In this document: positions 1 through 6,820 of the stretch, piece by piece
Position numbering within the stretch: position 1 is the stretch's first letter
Layout: each line of letters starts with the position of its first letter
NCBI GenBank assembly: GCA_017744755.1
Contig: JAGIAU010000023.1
Span: 1-14,828, forward strand
Direction of reading: 5' to 3'
DNA from: Microbacteriaceae bacterium
GTDB taxonomy: Bacteria; Actinomycetota; Actinomycetes; Actinomycetales; Microbacteriaceae
DNA: 14,828 nucleotides
Program-made: the position numbers and the translations under genes
Notes under the pieces: generated by a model
What the model was told of the DNA's origin: nothing
The model's database searches: none
Seen by the model: the letters and a program-made list of their open reading frames with translations, nothing else

Positions 1-1
1 G

Positions 2-1108
2 AAGCAGGTCGAGGCGAGCATCATCGAGCAGGCGTGGCAGAACGGCTGGGTGCAGCCGCACCCGCCGGAGCGGCTGACCGGCAAGACGGTCGCGGTCGTC
101 GGCTCCGGTCCCGCGGGCCTCGCCGCGGCGCAGCAGCTCACGCGCGCCGGCCACACGGTCGCGGTCTATGAGCGCGACGACCGCATCGGCGGCCTGCTGC
201 GCTACGGCATCCCGGACTTCAAGATGGAGAAGAAGCACCTCGACCAGCGGCTCGCCCAGATGCATGCCGAGGGCACCCGCTTCCGCGCCGGCGTCGAGAT
301 CGGCGTCGACATCTCCTGGAGCGATCTGCGCGAGCGCTACGACGCGGTGCTCATCGCGACCGGGGCGACGGTCCCGCGCGACCTCGCGATCCCCGGTCGT
401 GACCTGCTCGGGGTCCACTTCGCGATGGACTATCTCGTCGAGTCGAACAAGGCGATCGCCGGCGACCAGGTGCCCGGCCAGATCTCGGCCGAGGGCAAGC
501 ACGTCATCGTCATCGGCGGCGGCGACACCGGCGCCGACTGCATCGGGACGGCGCACCGCCAGGGCGCCCTGACCGTCACGAACCTCGCGATCGGCACCCA
601 GCCGGGCACAGAGCGTCCCGGCCACCAGCCGTGGCCGATGATGCCGACGGTGTTCGAGGTGCAGTCCGCGCACGAGGAGGGCGGCGAGCGGGTCTACCTC
701 GCGTCCACCGTCGAGTTCATCGGGAACGAGGCGGGGGAGGTCGTCGCGCTCCGCGTCGCCGAGACCGAGTACGTCGACGGACGCCGCGTCCCGAAGTCCG
801 GCACCGAGCGCGAGATCCCCGCCGACCTCGTCCTCATCGCGATGGGCTTCACCGGCCCGGAGACCCGCTCGATCGGCGAGCAGTTCCCGCTGCCCGTCAG
901 CGAGCGCGGCGCGCTCGAGCGCGACGAGTCGTACGAGACGAGCGCCTCGGGCGTGTTCGTCGCCGGCGACGCGGGCCGCGGCCAGTCGCTCATCGTCTGG
1001 GCGATCGCGGAGGGCCGCGCGGCCGCCGCCGAGATCGACCGGCACCTCGAGGGCACCACCTCGCTGCCGGCGCCGGTGCGGCCGAGCGACCGGGCCATCG
1101 CGGTCTAG
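2..1108 (+). CDS. gltD: Glutamate synthase (NADPH) small subunit GltD, 5'-truncated
   Basis: The C-terminal 368 residues of a protein usually about 480 long; the reading frame is open to the window edge, so the N-terminus with the Fe-S cysteine ligands lies upstream. GltD takes electrons from NADPH through FAD and iron-sulfur clusters to the large subunit GltB, which makes glutamate from glutamine and 2-oxoglutarate in the cytoplasm. Seen in the sequence: a first Rossmann motif GSGPAGLA (fragment residues 34-41) followed by YERDDRIGGLLRYGIPDFKM, the typical GltD flavin site; a second dinucleotide fold at VIVIGGGDTGADC; and the C-terminal FAD signature VFVAGDAGRGQSLIVWAI. A GTG at position 50 could look like a start, but the codons before it continue the expected GltD sequence, so it is internal. 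gltB is expected just upstream. pyk follows after 52 nt. Related pyridine-nucleotide oxidoreductases (preA, gltD-like) are the alternative, but the motifs favour GltD. Confidence 0.95.
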   Translation, partial: KQVEASIIEQAWQNGWVQPHPPERLTGKTVAVVGSGPAGLAAAQQLTRAGHTVAVYERDDRIGGLLRYGIPDFKMEKKHLDQRLAQMHAEGTRFRAGVEIGVDISWSDLRERYDAVLIATGATVPRDLAIPGRDLLGVHFAMDYLVESNKAIAGDQVPGQISAEGKHVIVIGGGDTGADCIGTAHRQGALTVTNLAIGTQPGTERPGHQPWPMMPTVFEVQSAHEEGGERVYLASTVEFIGNEAGEVVALRVAETEYVDGRRVPKSGTEREIPADLVLIAMGFTGPETRSIGEQFPLPVSERGALERDESYETSASGVFVAGDAGRGQSLIVWAIAEGRAAAAEIDRHLEGTTSLPAPVRPSDRAIAV

Positions 1109-1160
1109 GCGCCACCGGAACTCACTCCTCTCACCACCACCACCACTTACGGAGAGAACG
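1109..1160 (+). other. gltD-pyk intergenic leader with CAC trinucleotide run
   Basis: 52 nt between gltD and pyk. It contains five CAC triplets in a row (within 1130-1146), a pyrimidine- and A/C-rich, G-poor stretch that is odd in this GC-rich setting, followed by the pyk ribosome binding site GGAGAG (1151-1156). No hairpin terminator and no clear promoter box can be seen. An unstructured CA-rich leader would keep the ribosome binding site accessible; that role is an inference. Confidence 0.4.
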
Positions 1161-2618
1161 ATGCGACGCGCGAAGATCGTGGCCACCCTCGGCCCGGCGA
1201 CGAGCAGCTATGACAACATCCGAGCCATCCTGGAGGCGGGCGTCGACGTCGCCCGGATGAACCTCTCGCACGGCACCTACGAGGTGCACGAGGAGGTGTA
1301 CCGGAACCTCCGCCGCGCCTCGGCCGACATCGGTCGCAACGTCGGCGTCCTCGTCGACCTGCAGGGCCCGAAGATCCGCCTCGCCAAGTTCGAGAACGGC
1401 CCGCACGACCTCGCGGTCGGCGACACCTTCACGATCACGACGGAGGACGTCCCCGGCACGAAGGAGATCGTCGGCACGACGCTCAAGACGCTGCCGCAGA
1501 ACGTCTCGCCCGGCGACTTCCTCCTCATCGACGACGGCAAGGTCCGCGTCCAGGTCGAGTCCACCGACGGCGTCCGGGTCGTCACGAAGGTCGTCGTCGG
1601 CGGGAAGGTGTCGAACAACAAGGGCATCAACCTCCCCGGCGTCGCCGTCGACGTCCCCGCGCTCTCCGAGAAGGACGAGGCGGACCTCCGCTGGGGCCTG
1701 AAGCTCGGCGCCGACTTCATCGCGCTGTCCTTCGTCCGCAACGCCTCCGACATCACGCGCGTGCACGAGATCATGGACGAGGAGGGCATCCGCCTCCCGG
1801 TCATCGCCAAGGTCGAGAAGCCGCAGGCGATCGACGCGATCGACGAGATCATCGACGCCTTCGACGCCATCATGGTCGCCCGCGGCGACCTCGGCGTCGA
1901 GCTTCCGCTCGAGGCGGTCCCGCTCGTCCAGAAGGACATCGTCATCAAGGCGCGCCGCATGGCGAAGCCCGTCATCGTCGCGACGCAGATGCTCGAGTCG
2001 ATGATCGACAACCCGGTCCCGACCCGCGCCGAGACCTCCGACGTCGCGAACGCGATCCTCGACGGGGCCGACGCCGTCATGCTCTCCGGCGAGACCGGCG
2101 TGGGCAAGTACCCCGTCATCACGGTGCAGACCATGGCCCGCATCGTCGAGTCGACCGAGGAGCACGGGCTCGAGCGGATCCCGCCGCTCGGCACCAAGCC
2201 GCGCACGCAGGGCGGCGCGATCACCCTCGCCGCCGCCGAGGTCGCCGACTTCGTCGAGGCGAAGTACGTGTGCGTGTTCACCGAGTCCGGCGACTCGGCG
2301 CGCCGCATGTCGCGCCTGCGCTTCCGCATCCCCATGCTCGCCTTCACGCCCCACGCCGAGATCCAGCGCCGCATGGCGCTGTTCTGGGGCATCCAGGCGC
2401 ACATCGTCGACCGCGTGCAGGGCACCGACGAGATGGTCAAGCAGGTCGACGAGTTCCTCGTCGAGTCCGACCTCGTCGACAACGGCGACGCGGTCGTCGT
2501 CATCAGCGGCACCCCGCCGGGGCGCGCCGGCTCGACGAACGACCTGCGCGTGCACCGCGTCGGCGAGATCGTCGAGGCCGCGCCGCCCGTCTGGGAGTCC
2601 GGCGAGCACGCGGACTAG
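1161..2618 (+). CDS. pyk: Pyruvate kinase
   Basis: 485 residues, the normal length. It transfers phosphate from phosphoenolpyruvate to ADP, giving pyruvate and ATP, the last step of glycolysis; it normally works as a cytosolic tetramer. Visible signatures: KIVATLGPAT at the N-terminus; RMNLSHG (residues 32-38; Arg, Asn, Ser and His binding nucleotide and K+); the mobile B domain at roughly 70-170; the catalytic motif AKVEKPQAI with Lys217 and the metal ligand Glu219; ARGDLGVE with metal ligand Asp243; and ATQMLESM with Thr275. The allosteric C domain fills about 335-475. The ATG start has a good Shine-Dalgarno GGAGAG at 1151-1156, 4 nt away. No TANNNT box is evident in the 52-nt gap after gltD, so read-through from gltBD is possible. 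Its TAG stop overlaps a likely promoter for the next gene. Confidence 0.97.
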   Translation: MRRAKIVATLGPATSSYDNIRAILEAGVDVARMNLSHGTYEVHEEVYRNLRRASADIGRNVGVLVDLQGPKIRLAKFENGPHDLAVGDTFTITTEDVPGTKEIVGTTLKTLPQNVSPGDFLLIDDGKVRVQVESTDGVRVVTKVVVGGKVSNNKGINLPGVAVDVPALSEKDEADLRWGLKLGADFIALSFVRNASDITRVHEIMDEEGIRLPVIAKVEKPQAIDAIDEIIDAFDAIMVARGDLGVELPLEAVPLVQKDIVIKARRMAKPVIVATQMLESMIDNPVPTRAETSDVANAILDGADAVMLSGETGVGKYPVITVQTMARIVESTEEHGLERIPPLGTKPRTQGGAITLAAAEVADFVEAKYVCVFTESGDSARRMSRLRFRIPMLAFTPHAEIQRRMALFWGIQAHIVDRVQGTDEMVKQVDEFLVESDLVDNGDAVVVISGTPPGRAGSTNDLRVHRVGEIVEAAPPVWESGEHAD

Positions 2619-2621
2619 GGT
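2616..2621 (+). promoter_or_regulatory. Putative -10 box (TAGGGT) of the lipoprotein gene, overlapping the pyk stop
   Basis: TAGGGT fits the actinobacterial TANNNT -10 consensus. Six nucleotides separate it from the GTG at 2628, so transcription would begin at or next to the start codon, giving a leaderless mRNA. The first three bases are the TAG stop codon of pyk. No convincing -35 hexamer is visible. A weak AGGG could instead act as a Shine-Dalgarno. Confidence 0.4.
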
Positions 2622-2627
2622 CCGGAC

Positions 2628-4247
2628 GTGAGCCGTCGGGGGAGCCGGCCGGGCCTGTCGGGGTCCGTCGCCGGGCTGTCCGCCGTCCTGCTCCTCTCCG
2701 GCTGCGTCGGCGTCAGCCCGACGGTGCCGCAGATCGAGCTCGGCGGCGACCCGAACTCGGACGCGGTCGCCTCGCCGGACGTCGACGCGCGGGTGCGGAA
2801 CGCGATCGGGCGCGTCCCGGCGCTCGTCGCCGACGCGCTCGAGCAGACCGGCGTCCCGGGGCTCGCGGTCGCGATCGTGCACGGCGACGAGACGGTGTAC
2901 GCGGCGGGCTTCGGCACGAAGGCGGCAGGGACCGATGAGCCGATCGACGCGGAGAGCGTGTTCCAGGTCGCCTCGCTGTCGAAGTCGCTCACCGGCACGA
3001 TGATCGCCCGCGCCGTCAGCGAGGGCATGGTCGAATGGGACACTCCCGTGCACGAGCTGCTGCCGGGCTTCGCGCTCTCCGACCCGTATGTCACCGAGCA
3101 CGCGACGATCGCCGACTTCATGACGCATCGCAGCGGCCTGTACACGGGCGCGGGCGACGATCTGGAGAGCCTCGGCTTCGACCGGGACACCATCCTCGAC
3201 CGGCTGCGCCTGCTGCCGCTCGACCCGTTCCGCAGCTCGTACAACTACTCGAACTTCGGCATCACGACCGCCGGCGAGGCGGTCGCGGCCGCGGCCGGCG
3301 AATCGTGGGAGTCGCTCATCTCGCAGGAGCTGTTCGAGCCGCTCGGGATGACGTCGACGAGCGCGACGCACGACGGCTACCTCGCCGAGGCGAACCGGGC
3401 GGAGATCAACGCGCTCGTCGACGGCGCGTTCTCCGCCACGCAGGTGCGCGACGCGGACCCCGAGTCGCCCGCCGGCGGGGTGTCGTCGAACGTCGTCGAC
3501 CTCGCCGAGTGGATGAAGCTCATCCTCCGGGACGGCGAGCTCGACGGGGAGCCGTTCATCTCGCCGGACGCGCTCCTCCCGGCGGTGACGCCCGAGCAGC
3601 CGAGCGCCGCCCCCGCCGACCCCGCCTCGCGCGCCGGCTCCTACGGCTACGGCTTCAACGTGGGCGTCGGGCCGAGCGGGCGGACCATGCTGAGCCACTC
3701 CGGAGCGTTCATCCTCGGCGCAGGCACCAACTACCGGATGATCCCCTCCCTCGACCTCGGCGTCGTCGTGCTGACGAACGGCACGCCGACCGGCGTCGCG
3801 GAGGCGATCGCCGCCGACGTGACCGACCTCGTGCAGTTCGGCGCGCTCACCCGGGACTGGCTGCCCGCCTATGCCGGGCTCATGGCGCACTACCTCGACC
3901 CGGCCGGCGACCTCGTCGGGCAGACGCGCCCGGCCGACGCCGCGGAGCCGGCGGACCTCTCGGACTACGCGGGGGAGTACGTCAGCGACTACTTCGGCCG
4001 GCTCACGATCGCGCCGTCCGCGGACGGGACGGGGCTGACCGGCGTCGTGCGCAGCGAGGAGGGGTACGAGCTCGGGTTCGAGCCCTGGGACGGCGACACC
4101 TTCGCGCTGCCGCTCTACAACGAGGAGGCGGCGCCCGGAACCCTCTCCAGTGCGGAGTTCCGCCGGGGCGTCACGGGCGAGGTCGCGTTCCTGCGCATCG
4201 AGGTCTACGACCGGTGGGGGCTCGGGACCTGGCATCGCATCGGCTGA
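2628..4247 (+). CDS. Lipoprotein serine hydrolase, beta-lactamase / class C family
   Basis: 539 residues from a GTG start. The N-terminus is a lipoprotein signal peptide: basic SRRGSR, a short hydrophobic stretch, and lipobox LLSGC with Cys26 as the lipidated residue, so the enzyme should sit on the outer face of the membrane. The penicillin-binding/beta-lactamase fold follows: SxxK as SLSK (nucleophile Ser116, Lys119), YxN as YSN (207-209), and the third motif HSG (357-359) in place of KTG, as is usual in class C-like esterases and peptidases. Residues from about 440 resemble the C-terminal lipocalin-like extension (DUF3471 type) found in many such hydrolases. The substrate is unknown: D-alanyl peptides, D-amino acid amides, esters or lactones are all possible, and a real beta-lactamase role is not implied. 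It follows pyk by 9 nt and precedes the LLM oxidoreductase by 19 nt, so co-transcription with the latter is likely. Confidence 0.9.
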   Translation: MSRRGSRPGLSGSVAGLSAVLLLSGCVGVSPTVPQIELGGDPNSDAVASPDVDARVRNAIGRVPALVADALEQTGVPGLAVAIVHGDETVYAAGFGTKAAGTDEPIDAESVFQVASLSKSLTGTMIARAVSEGMVEWDTPVHELLPGFALSDPYVTEHATIADFMTHRSGLYTGAGDDLESLGFDRDTILDRLRLLPLDPFRSSYNYSNFGITTAGEAVAAAAGESWESLISQELFEPLGMTSTSATHDGYLAEANRAEINALVDGAFSATQVRDADPESPAGGVSSNVVDLAEWMKLILRDGELDGEPFISPDALLPAVTPEQPSAAPADPASRAGSYGYGFNVGVGPSGRTMLSHSGAFILGAGTNYRMIPSLDLGVVVLTNGTPTGVAEAIAADVTDLVQFGALTRDWLPAYAGLMAHYLDPAGDLVGQTRPADAAEPADLSDYAGEYVSDYFGRLTIAPSADGTGLTGVVRSEEGYELGFEPWDGDTFALPLYNEEAAPGTLSSAEFRRGVTGEVAFLRIEVYDRWGLGTWHRIG

Positions 4248-4266
4248 AAGGTGGTTGACTCACGTC

Positions 4267-5136
4267 ATGGACATCGGCGTGCATTTCATGAACTTCACCC
4301 TCCGCGACGGCGACGCCGCGATCCCGACCGTCCTGGCCGACACCGCGCGCGCCGCGGAGGACGCCGGGCTCAGCTGGTTCACCGTCATGGACCACTGGTT
4401 CCAGATGGAGGCCTTCGCCCCGGCGACCGACCCGATGCTCGAGGGCTACAGCACGCTCGGCTACATCGCAGGCCTGACCGAGCGGATCCGGCTCGGCACG
4501 CTCGTCACCGGGGTGACGTACCGGAACCCCGGCCTGCTCGTGCAGACCGCGACGACGCTCGACGTCCTCTCGCAGGGGCGCGCGTTCTTCGGGGTGGGCG
4601 CCGCCTGGTATGAGCGCGAGCACCTCGCGCACGGCGTCGACTTCCCGCCGCTCGGCGAGCGCTTCGAGCGGCTGGAGGAGACGCTGCAGATCGCGCGCCA
4701 GATGTGGAGCGGCGAGGAGGGCCCCTACGAGGGCCGGCACTACCGCCTCGCCGAGACGATCTGCCGGCCGGCGCCCGTCCGCGGCTCGATGCCGATCCTC
4801 ATCGGCGGCGGCGGGGAGCGCAAGACGCTGCGGCTCGTCGCGCAGTACGGCGACATCTGCAACCTGTTCGGCGGCGATCTCGCCACCGTCTCGCACAAGA
4901 TCGACGTGCTCAAGGCGCACTGCGAGGCGCTCGGCCGCGACTTCGCCGAGATCAAGGTGACGATGCAGGGCAACTTCGGCGACCCGGTCGCCGATCCGGC
5001 GGCCTTCGTCGAGGCCTGCCGCCCCTACGCCGCGCTCGGCGTCAGCCATGTGCAGCTGCGCAACCCGGTCGCCGACGTCGCGGGCTGGGCGCGCGTCCTG
5101 GAGGAGCAGCTCGTCCCGCGCCTCGCGGAGCTCTAG
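4267..5136 (+). CDS. LLM class (luciferase-like) F420- or flavin-dependent oxidoreductase
   Basis: 289 residues from the ATG at 4267. The fold is the bacterial luciferase-like TIM barrel: an N-terminal strand DIGVHFMNF, the early motif FTVMDHW, ERIRLGTLVTGVTYRNPGLL, and the strongly typical QTATTLDVLSQGRAFFGVGAAWYEREH, then PILIGGGGERKTLRLVAQYGD near residue 180. In actinobacteria such proteins mostly use coenzyme F420 for hydride transfer, but FMN cannot be excluded from sequence alone; the substrate is unknown. The open frame reaches back to 4150, inside the hydrolase gene, but a start there would add about 39 residues unlike the family. A Shine-Dalgarno-like AAAGGTGG (4247-4254) lies 12 nt before the ATG, rather far; an in-frame TTG at 4255 is an alternative start only 4 codons upstream. 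No terminator is seen between the hydrolase and this gene. Confidence 0.9.
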   Translation: MDIGVHFMNFTLRDGDAAIPTVLADTARAAEDAGLSWFTVMDHWFQMEAFAPATDPMLEGYSTLGYIAGLTERIRLGTLVTGVTYRNPGLLVQTATTLDVLSQGRAFFGVGAAWYEREHLAHGVDFPPLGERFERLEETLQIARQMWSGEEGPYEGRHYRLAETICRPAPVRGSMPILIGGGGERKTLRLVAQYGDICNLFGGDLATVSHKIDVLKAHCEALGRDFAEIKVTMQGNFGDPVADPAAFVEACRPYAALGVSHVQLRNPVADVAGWARVLEEQLVPRLAEL

Positions 5137-5166
5137 TACCGAAGGCGCAGGCCGTCCCGGCGGCGC

Positions 5167-5252
5167 TGGTGCCGGTGGTGGGGGTCGAACCCACACGCCC
5201 TCGCGGGCAACCGAGTTTGAGTCGGTCGCGTCTGCCATTCCGCCACACCGGC
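5167..5252 (-). tRNA. tRNA-Leu(CAA)
   Basis: An 86-nt class II tRNA including an encoded CCA (5167-5169). The acceptor stem GCCGGTG (5252-5246) pairs perfectly with CACCGGC, with discriminator A at 5170. The D arm has the stem GCG/CGC. The anticodon stem ACCGA/TCGGT encloses the loop CTCAAAC, placing anticodon CAA at 5219-5217, which reads UUG leucine codons. A 15-nt segment with a G/C stem forms the long variable arm expected for leucine, and the T arm is GTGGG-TTCGACC-CCCAC. It is divergent from the response regulator, with 52 nt between them. A weak imperfect hairpin (GCGC and GCCG arms, 5145-5166) lies directly behind the 3' end but has no T tract. Confidence 0.97.
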
Positions 5253-5262
5253 CAGCCCGTCC

Positions 5263-5268
5263 AGGCTA
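5263..5268 (-). promoter_or_regulatory. Putative -10 box (TAGCCT) of tRNA-Leu
   Basis: Read on the minus strand this is TAGCCT, a TANNNT match whose 3' end lies 10 nt upstream of the mature tRNA 5' end, a suitable position for a short 5' trailer trimmed by RNase P. The -35 region is unclear; a TTAAAG lies too far away (about 21 nt). Confidence 0.35.
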
Positions 5269-5292
5269 GTGCCCGCGCGTTCTGCGGTGCTT

Positions 5293-5298
5293 TAAGGT
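5293..5298 (+). promoter_or_regulatory. Putative -10 box (TAAGGT) of the response regulator gene
   Basis: TAAGGT matches TANNNT and ends 6 nt before the GTG start at 5305, which predicts a leaderless transcript. The same bases contain AAGGTG, which could work as a Shine-Dalgarno if transcription begins further upstream; the two readings exclude each other in practice. Confidence 0.4.
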
Positions 5299-5304
5299 GA
5301 ATCC

Positions 5305-5907
5305 GTGAGCATCGAAGACAACGAGGTCGCGCCCCGGCGCGTGGTCGTCGCCGAGGACGAGTCCCTCATCCGCATGGACATCGTCGAGATCCTCACCGAC
5401 AACGGCTTCCAGGTCGTCGGCGAGGCCGGCGACGGCGAGACGGCCGTGCAGCTCGCGACCGAGCTCAAGCCGGATCTCGTCGTGATGGACGTCAAGATGC
5501 CGCAGCTCGACGGCATCTCCGCCGCGGAGCGGCTGTCGAAGGCGCACATCGCCCCCGTGGTCCTGCTGACGGCCTTCTCGCAGAAGGAGCTCGTCGAGCG
5601 CGCCTCGGAGGCGGGCGCCCTCGCCTACGTCGTCAAGCCGTTCACGCCGAACGACCTGCTCCCCGCGATCGAGATCGCCCTCGCCCGCTACCAGCAGATC
5701 ATCGCGCTCGAGTCCGAGGTCGCCGACCTCGCCGAGCGCTTCGAGACGCGCAAGCTCGTCGACCGGGCCAAGGGCCTGCTGAACGAGAAGATGGGCCTCT
5801 CCGAGCCCGACGCGTTCCGCTGGATCCAGAAGGCCTCGATGGACCGCCGCCTCACGATGCACGAGGTCGCGCAGACGATCATCGAGCAGCTCTCGCCGAA
5901 GAAGTAG
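5305..5907 (+). CDS. pdtaR: Response regulator with ANTAR RNA-binding domain (PdtaR-like)
   Basis: 200 residues from GTG. The N-terminal receiver domain has its acidic pair Glu17-Asp18, the phosphoacceptor Asp62 (VVMDVKMP), Thr89 and Lys111 (VVKPF), so it should be phosphorylatable. After a helical linker (about 125-145), the C-terminal ANTAR domain is clear: ETRKLVDRAKGLLNEKMGLS, then EPDAFRWIQKASMDRR and LTMHEVAQTIIE, a three-helix bundle that binds paired RNA stem-loops and blocks termination. In Mycobacterium, PdtaR (Rv1626) is driven by the histidine kinase PdtaS; no kinase is encoded in this window, as is common since the two genes are usually unlinked. It is divergent from tRNA-Leu and convergent with the DUF559 gene. 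The location between pyk and polA resembles the mycobacterial arrangement, which supports orthology. Length and domain order match the family; nothing is missing. Confidence 0.93.
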   Translation: MSIEDNEVAPRRVVVAEDESLIRMDIVEILTDNGFQVVGEAGDGETAVQLATELKPDLVVMDVKMPQLDGISAAERLSKAHIAPVVLLTAFSQKELVERASEAGALAYVVKPFTPNDLLPAIEIALARYQQIIALESEVADLAERFETRKLVDRAKGLLNEKMGLSEPDAFRWIQKASMDRRLTMHEVAQTIIEQLSPKK

Positions 5908-5915
5908 CCCGGGTC

Positions 5916-5936
5916 CTCCGGCCGGGTCGGCCGGGG
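5916..5936 (+). terminator. Hairpin behind the response regulator
   Basis: A perfect 7-bp GC stem, CCGGCCG (5918-5924) and CGGCCGG (5928-5934) with a 3-nt loop GGT, extendable to 9 pairs with one G-T pair. It begins 8 nt after the stop codon of the response regulator. There is no T tract, which is common in high-GC actinobacteria. It abuts the palindromic repeat at 5937, so the two together could insulate the converging genes. Confidence 0.5.
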
Positions 5937-6002
5937 CCAGGAGATTCGCCGGGACCAGGAGGTTTCGGGACGGAACGCTCCTGATCCGGGCGATTCTCCT
6001 GG
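5937..6002. repeat. Palindromic intergenic repeat, copy A (full length)
   Basis: A 66-nt interrupted palindrome with four CAGGAG/CTCCTG boxes: two forward (from 5938 and 5956) and two reversed near the other end. The outer arms CCAGGAGATTCGCC (5937-5950) and GGCGATTCTCCTGG (5989-6002) pair at 13 of 14 positions. The inner hairpin has arms CAGGAG-GTTTC and GGAAC-G-CTCCTG around a GGGAC loop, with one bulged G. Its core (5956-6002) recurs as copy B at 6928-6974 in the same orientation. It ends 2 nt before the stop codon of the DUF559 gene and so may also act as its terminator. Confidence 0.85.
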
Positions 6003-6004
6003 GC

Positions 6005-6820
6005 TCAGCGGTCGAGTCCCTGCGCGATCGCGCGGAGGACGACCGGGACGACCCGATGCTCGACGACCTGCGCGAAGTCGAAGCGCAGGACGTGCCGGCC
6101 GCGGAGGACGAGCTCGCCGTCGTGCGCGATGTCGGCGCGGCGCTGCGCCGCCTGATGCACGTCGAACCCGTCCGTCTGCACCACGATGCCGCGGTCGTCC
6201 CGTCCGCCGACGACGAAGTCGACCCGCCGCCCGAGGACCGGCACCTGCTGCCGGTACGGGATGCCGGCCGCCCGGAGCTGATGCGCGAGGAGCGTCTCCA
6301 GGAGCGAGTCCGACCGGTCCGATGCGACGGCGGCGAGCCGGCGCTGCCGCGGACCGGCCCACGCGGTCCGGCGGAGCTCGTCGAGCGTGAGGAGGCGCCG
6401 GTGGAGCGCGTTCTCCCACACCACGAGCGCCTCGTCCTCGGGAAGGCAGCCGGCGATGTGCGCGAGCATGTTCTGCACCGGCTCGATCAGCGTCCCGCGC
6501 GGGACCGGCAGCAGCGGCTTCGACCGATGCAGGCGGAGGTCCGGGCTGGCCGGGTGCTCGCCGGACGGCGCGACCCAGAGGTGCAGACGGTCCGGCTCAT
6601 GCAGGAGCTGGAGGTCGAGGTGCTGCGCGGCGGAGACGCAGGCGAGCCGGCCTCGCAGGGCCGCGGCGCGCACGAGCGCCGGCGGTGCTCCACCCGTGTG
6701 CACCCAGCAGCGACCGATCGCCGGCAGTCCGGCGAGGGCGTCCTTGCCCCAGCCGGCCGCCTCCAGGTCGCGACGATGCGCGATCCCGCCGTGGCGGCGG
6801 ATCCACTCCGCGGCTTGCAT
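6005..6820 (-). CDS. DUF559 (Vsr-like) putative endonuclease with AbiEi-like N-terminus
   Basis: 271 residues from the ATG at 6820; GGGAG lies 9 nt upstream as ribosome binding site. The N-terminal part (about 1-45, RRHGGIAHRRDLEAAGW and a CWVHTG segment) resembles the winged-helix start of AbiEi-type proteins. The middle (50-150) matches the conserved but uncharacterised region of actinobacterial DUF559 proteins. The C-terminus (about 170-265) is the DUF559 domain of the PD-(D/E)XK/Vsr group: Glu175 in SLLETLL, Asp201 in RRVDFVV, the strand VVQTDG with Asp217, His222, RRADIAHD, and the closing VLRFDFAQVV. Gln215 stands where the broader family has Glu (ExDG). Nuclease activity is inferred from fold only; target and role are unknown. 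Direct repeats flank the gene and no partner gene lies beside it, so a toxin-antitoxin pair is not supported. It converges on the response regulator and follows the thioesterase gene in the same direction. Confidence 0.85.
   Translation of the reverse strand: MQAAEWIRRHGGIAHRRDLEAAGWGKDALAGLPAIGRCWVHTGGAPPALVRAAALRGRLACVSAAQHLDLQLLHEPDRLHLWVAPSGEHPASPDLRLHRSKPLLPVPRGTLIEPVQNMLAHIAGCLPEDEALVVWENALHRRLLTLDELRRTAWAGPRQRRLAAVASDRSDSLLETLLAHQLRAAGIPYRQQVPVLGRRVDFVVGGRDDRGIVVQTDGFDVHQAAQRRADIAHDGELVLRGRHVLRFDFAQVVEHRVVPVVLRAIAQGLDR

Noticed and set aside
1131..4235. A minus-strand open frame of over 1000 codons opposite pyk and the lipoprotein gene
   Set aside because: High GC with third-position G/C makes stop codons rare on the opposite strand. 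The translation is low-complexity Arg/Asp/Val/Gly-rich and shows no domain; the plus-strand genes have full family signatures.
2628..4247. Antibiotic-resistance beta-lactamase
   Set aside because: The SxxK, YxN and HxG set is shared by many esterases and peptidases; the lipobox, the extra C-terminal domain and HSG in place of KTG make a resistance call unsupported.
5145..5166. Hairpin just behind tRNA-Leu as its terminator
   Set aside because: Only two 4-bp arms with an asymmetric internal loop and no T tract; it touches the tRNA 3' end. Too weak to list.
5937..6002. The repeat as a binding target of the neighbouring ANTAR regulator
   Set aside because: ANTAR targets are paired stems with six-base loops having A first and G fourth. 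The loop here is GGGAC and the stems do not form such a pair.
6005..6820. A toxin-antitoxin module (AbiE type)
   Set aside because: No AbiEii nucleotidyltransferase gene is adjacent; the C-terminal half is nuclease-like and not an AbiEi C-domain.
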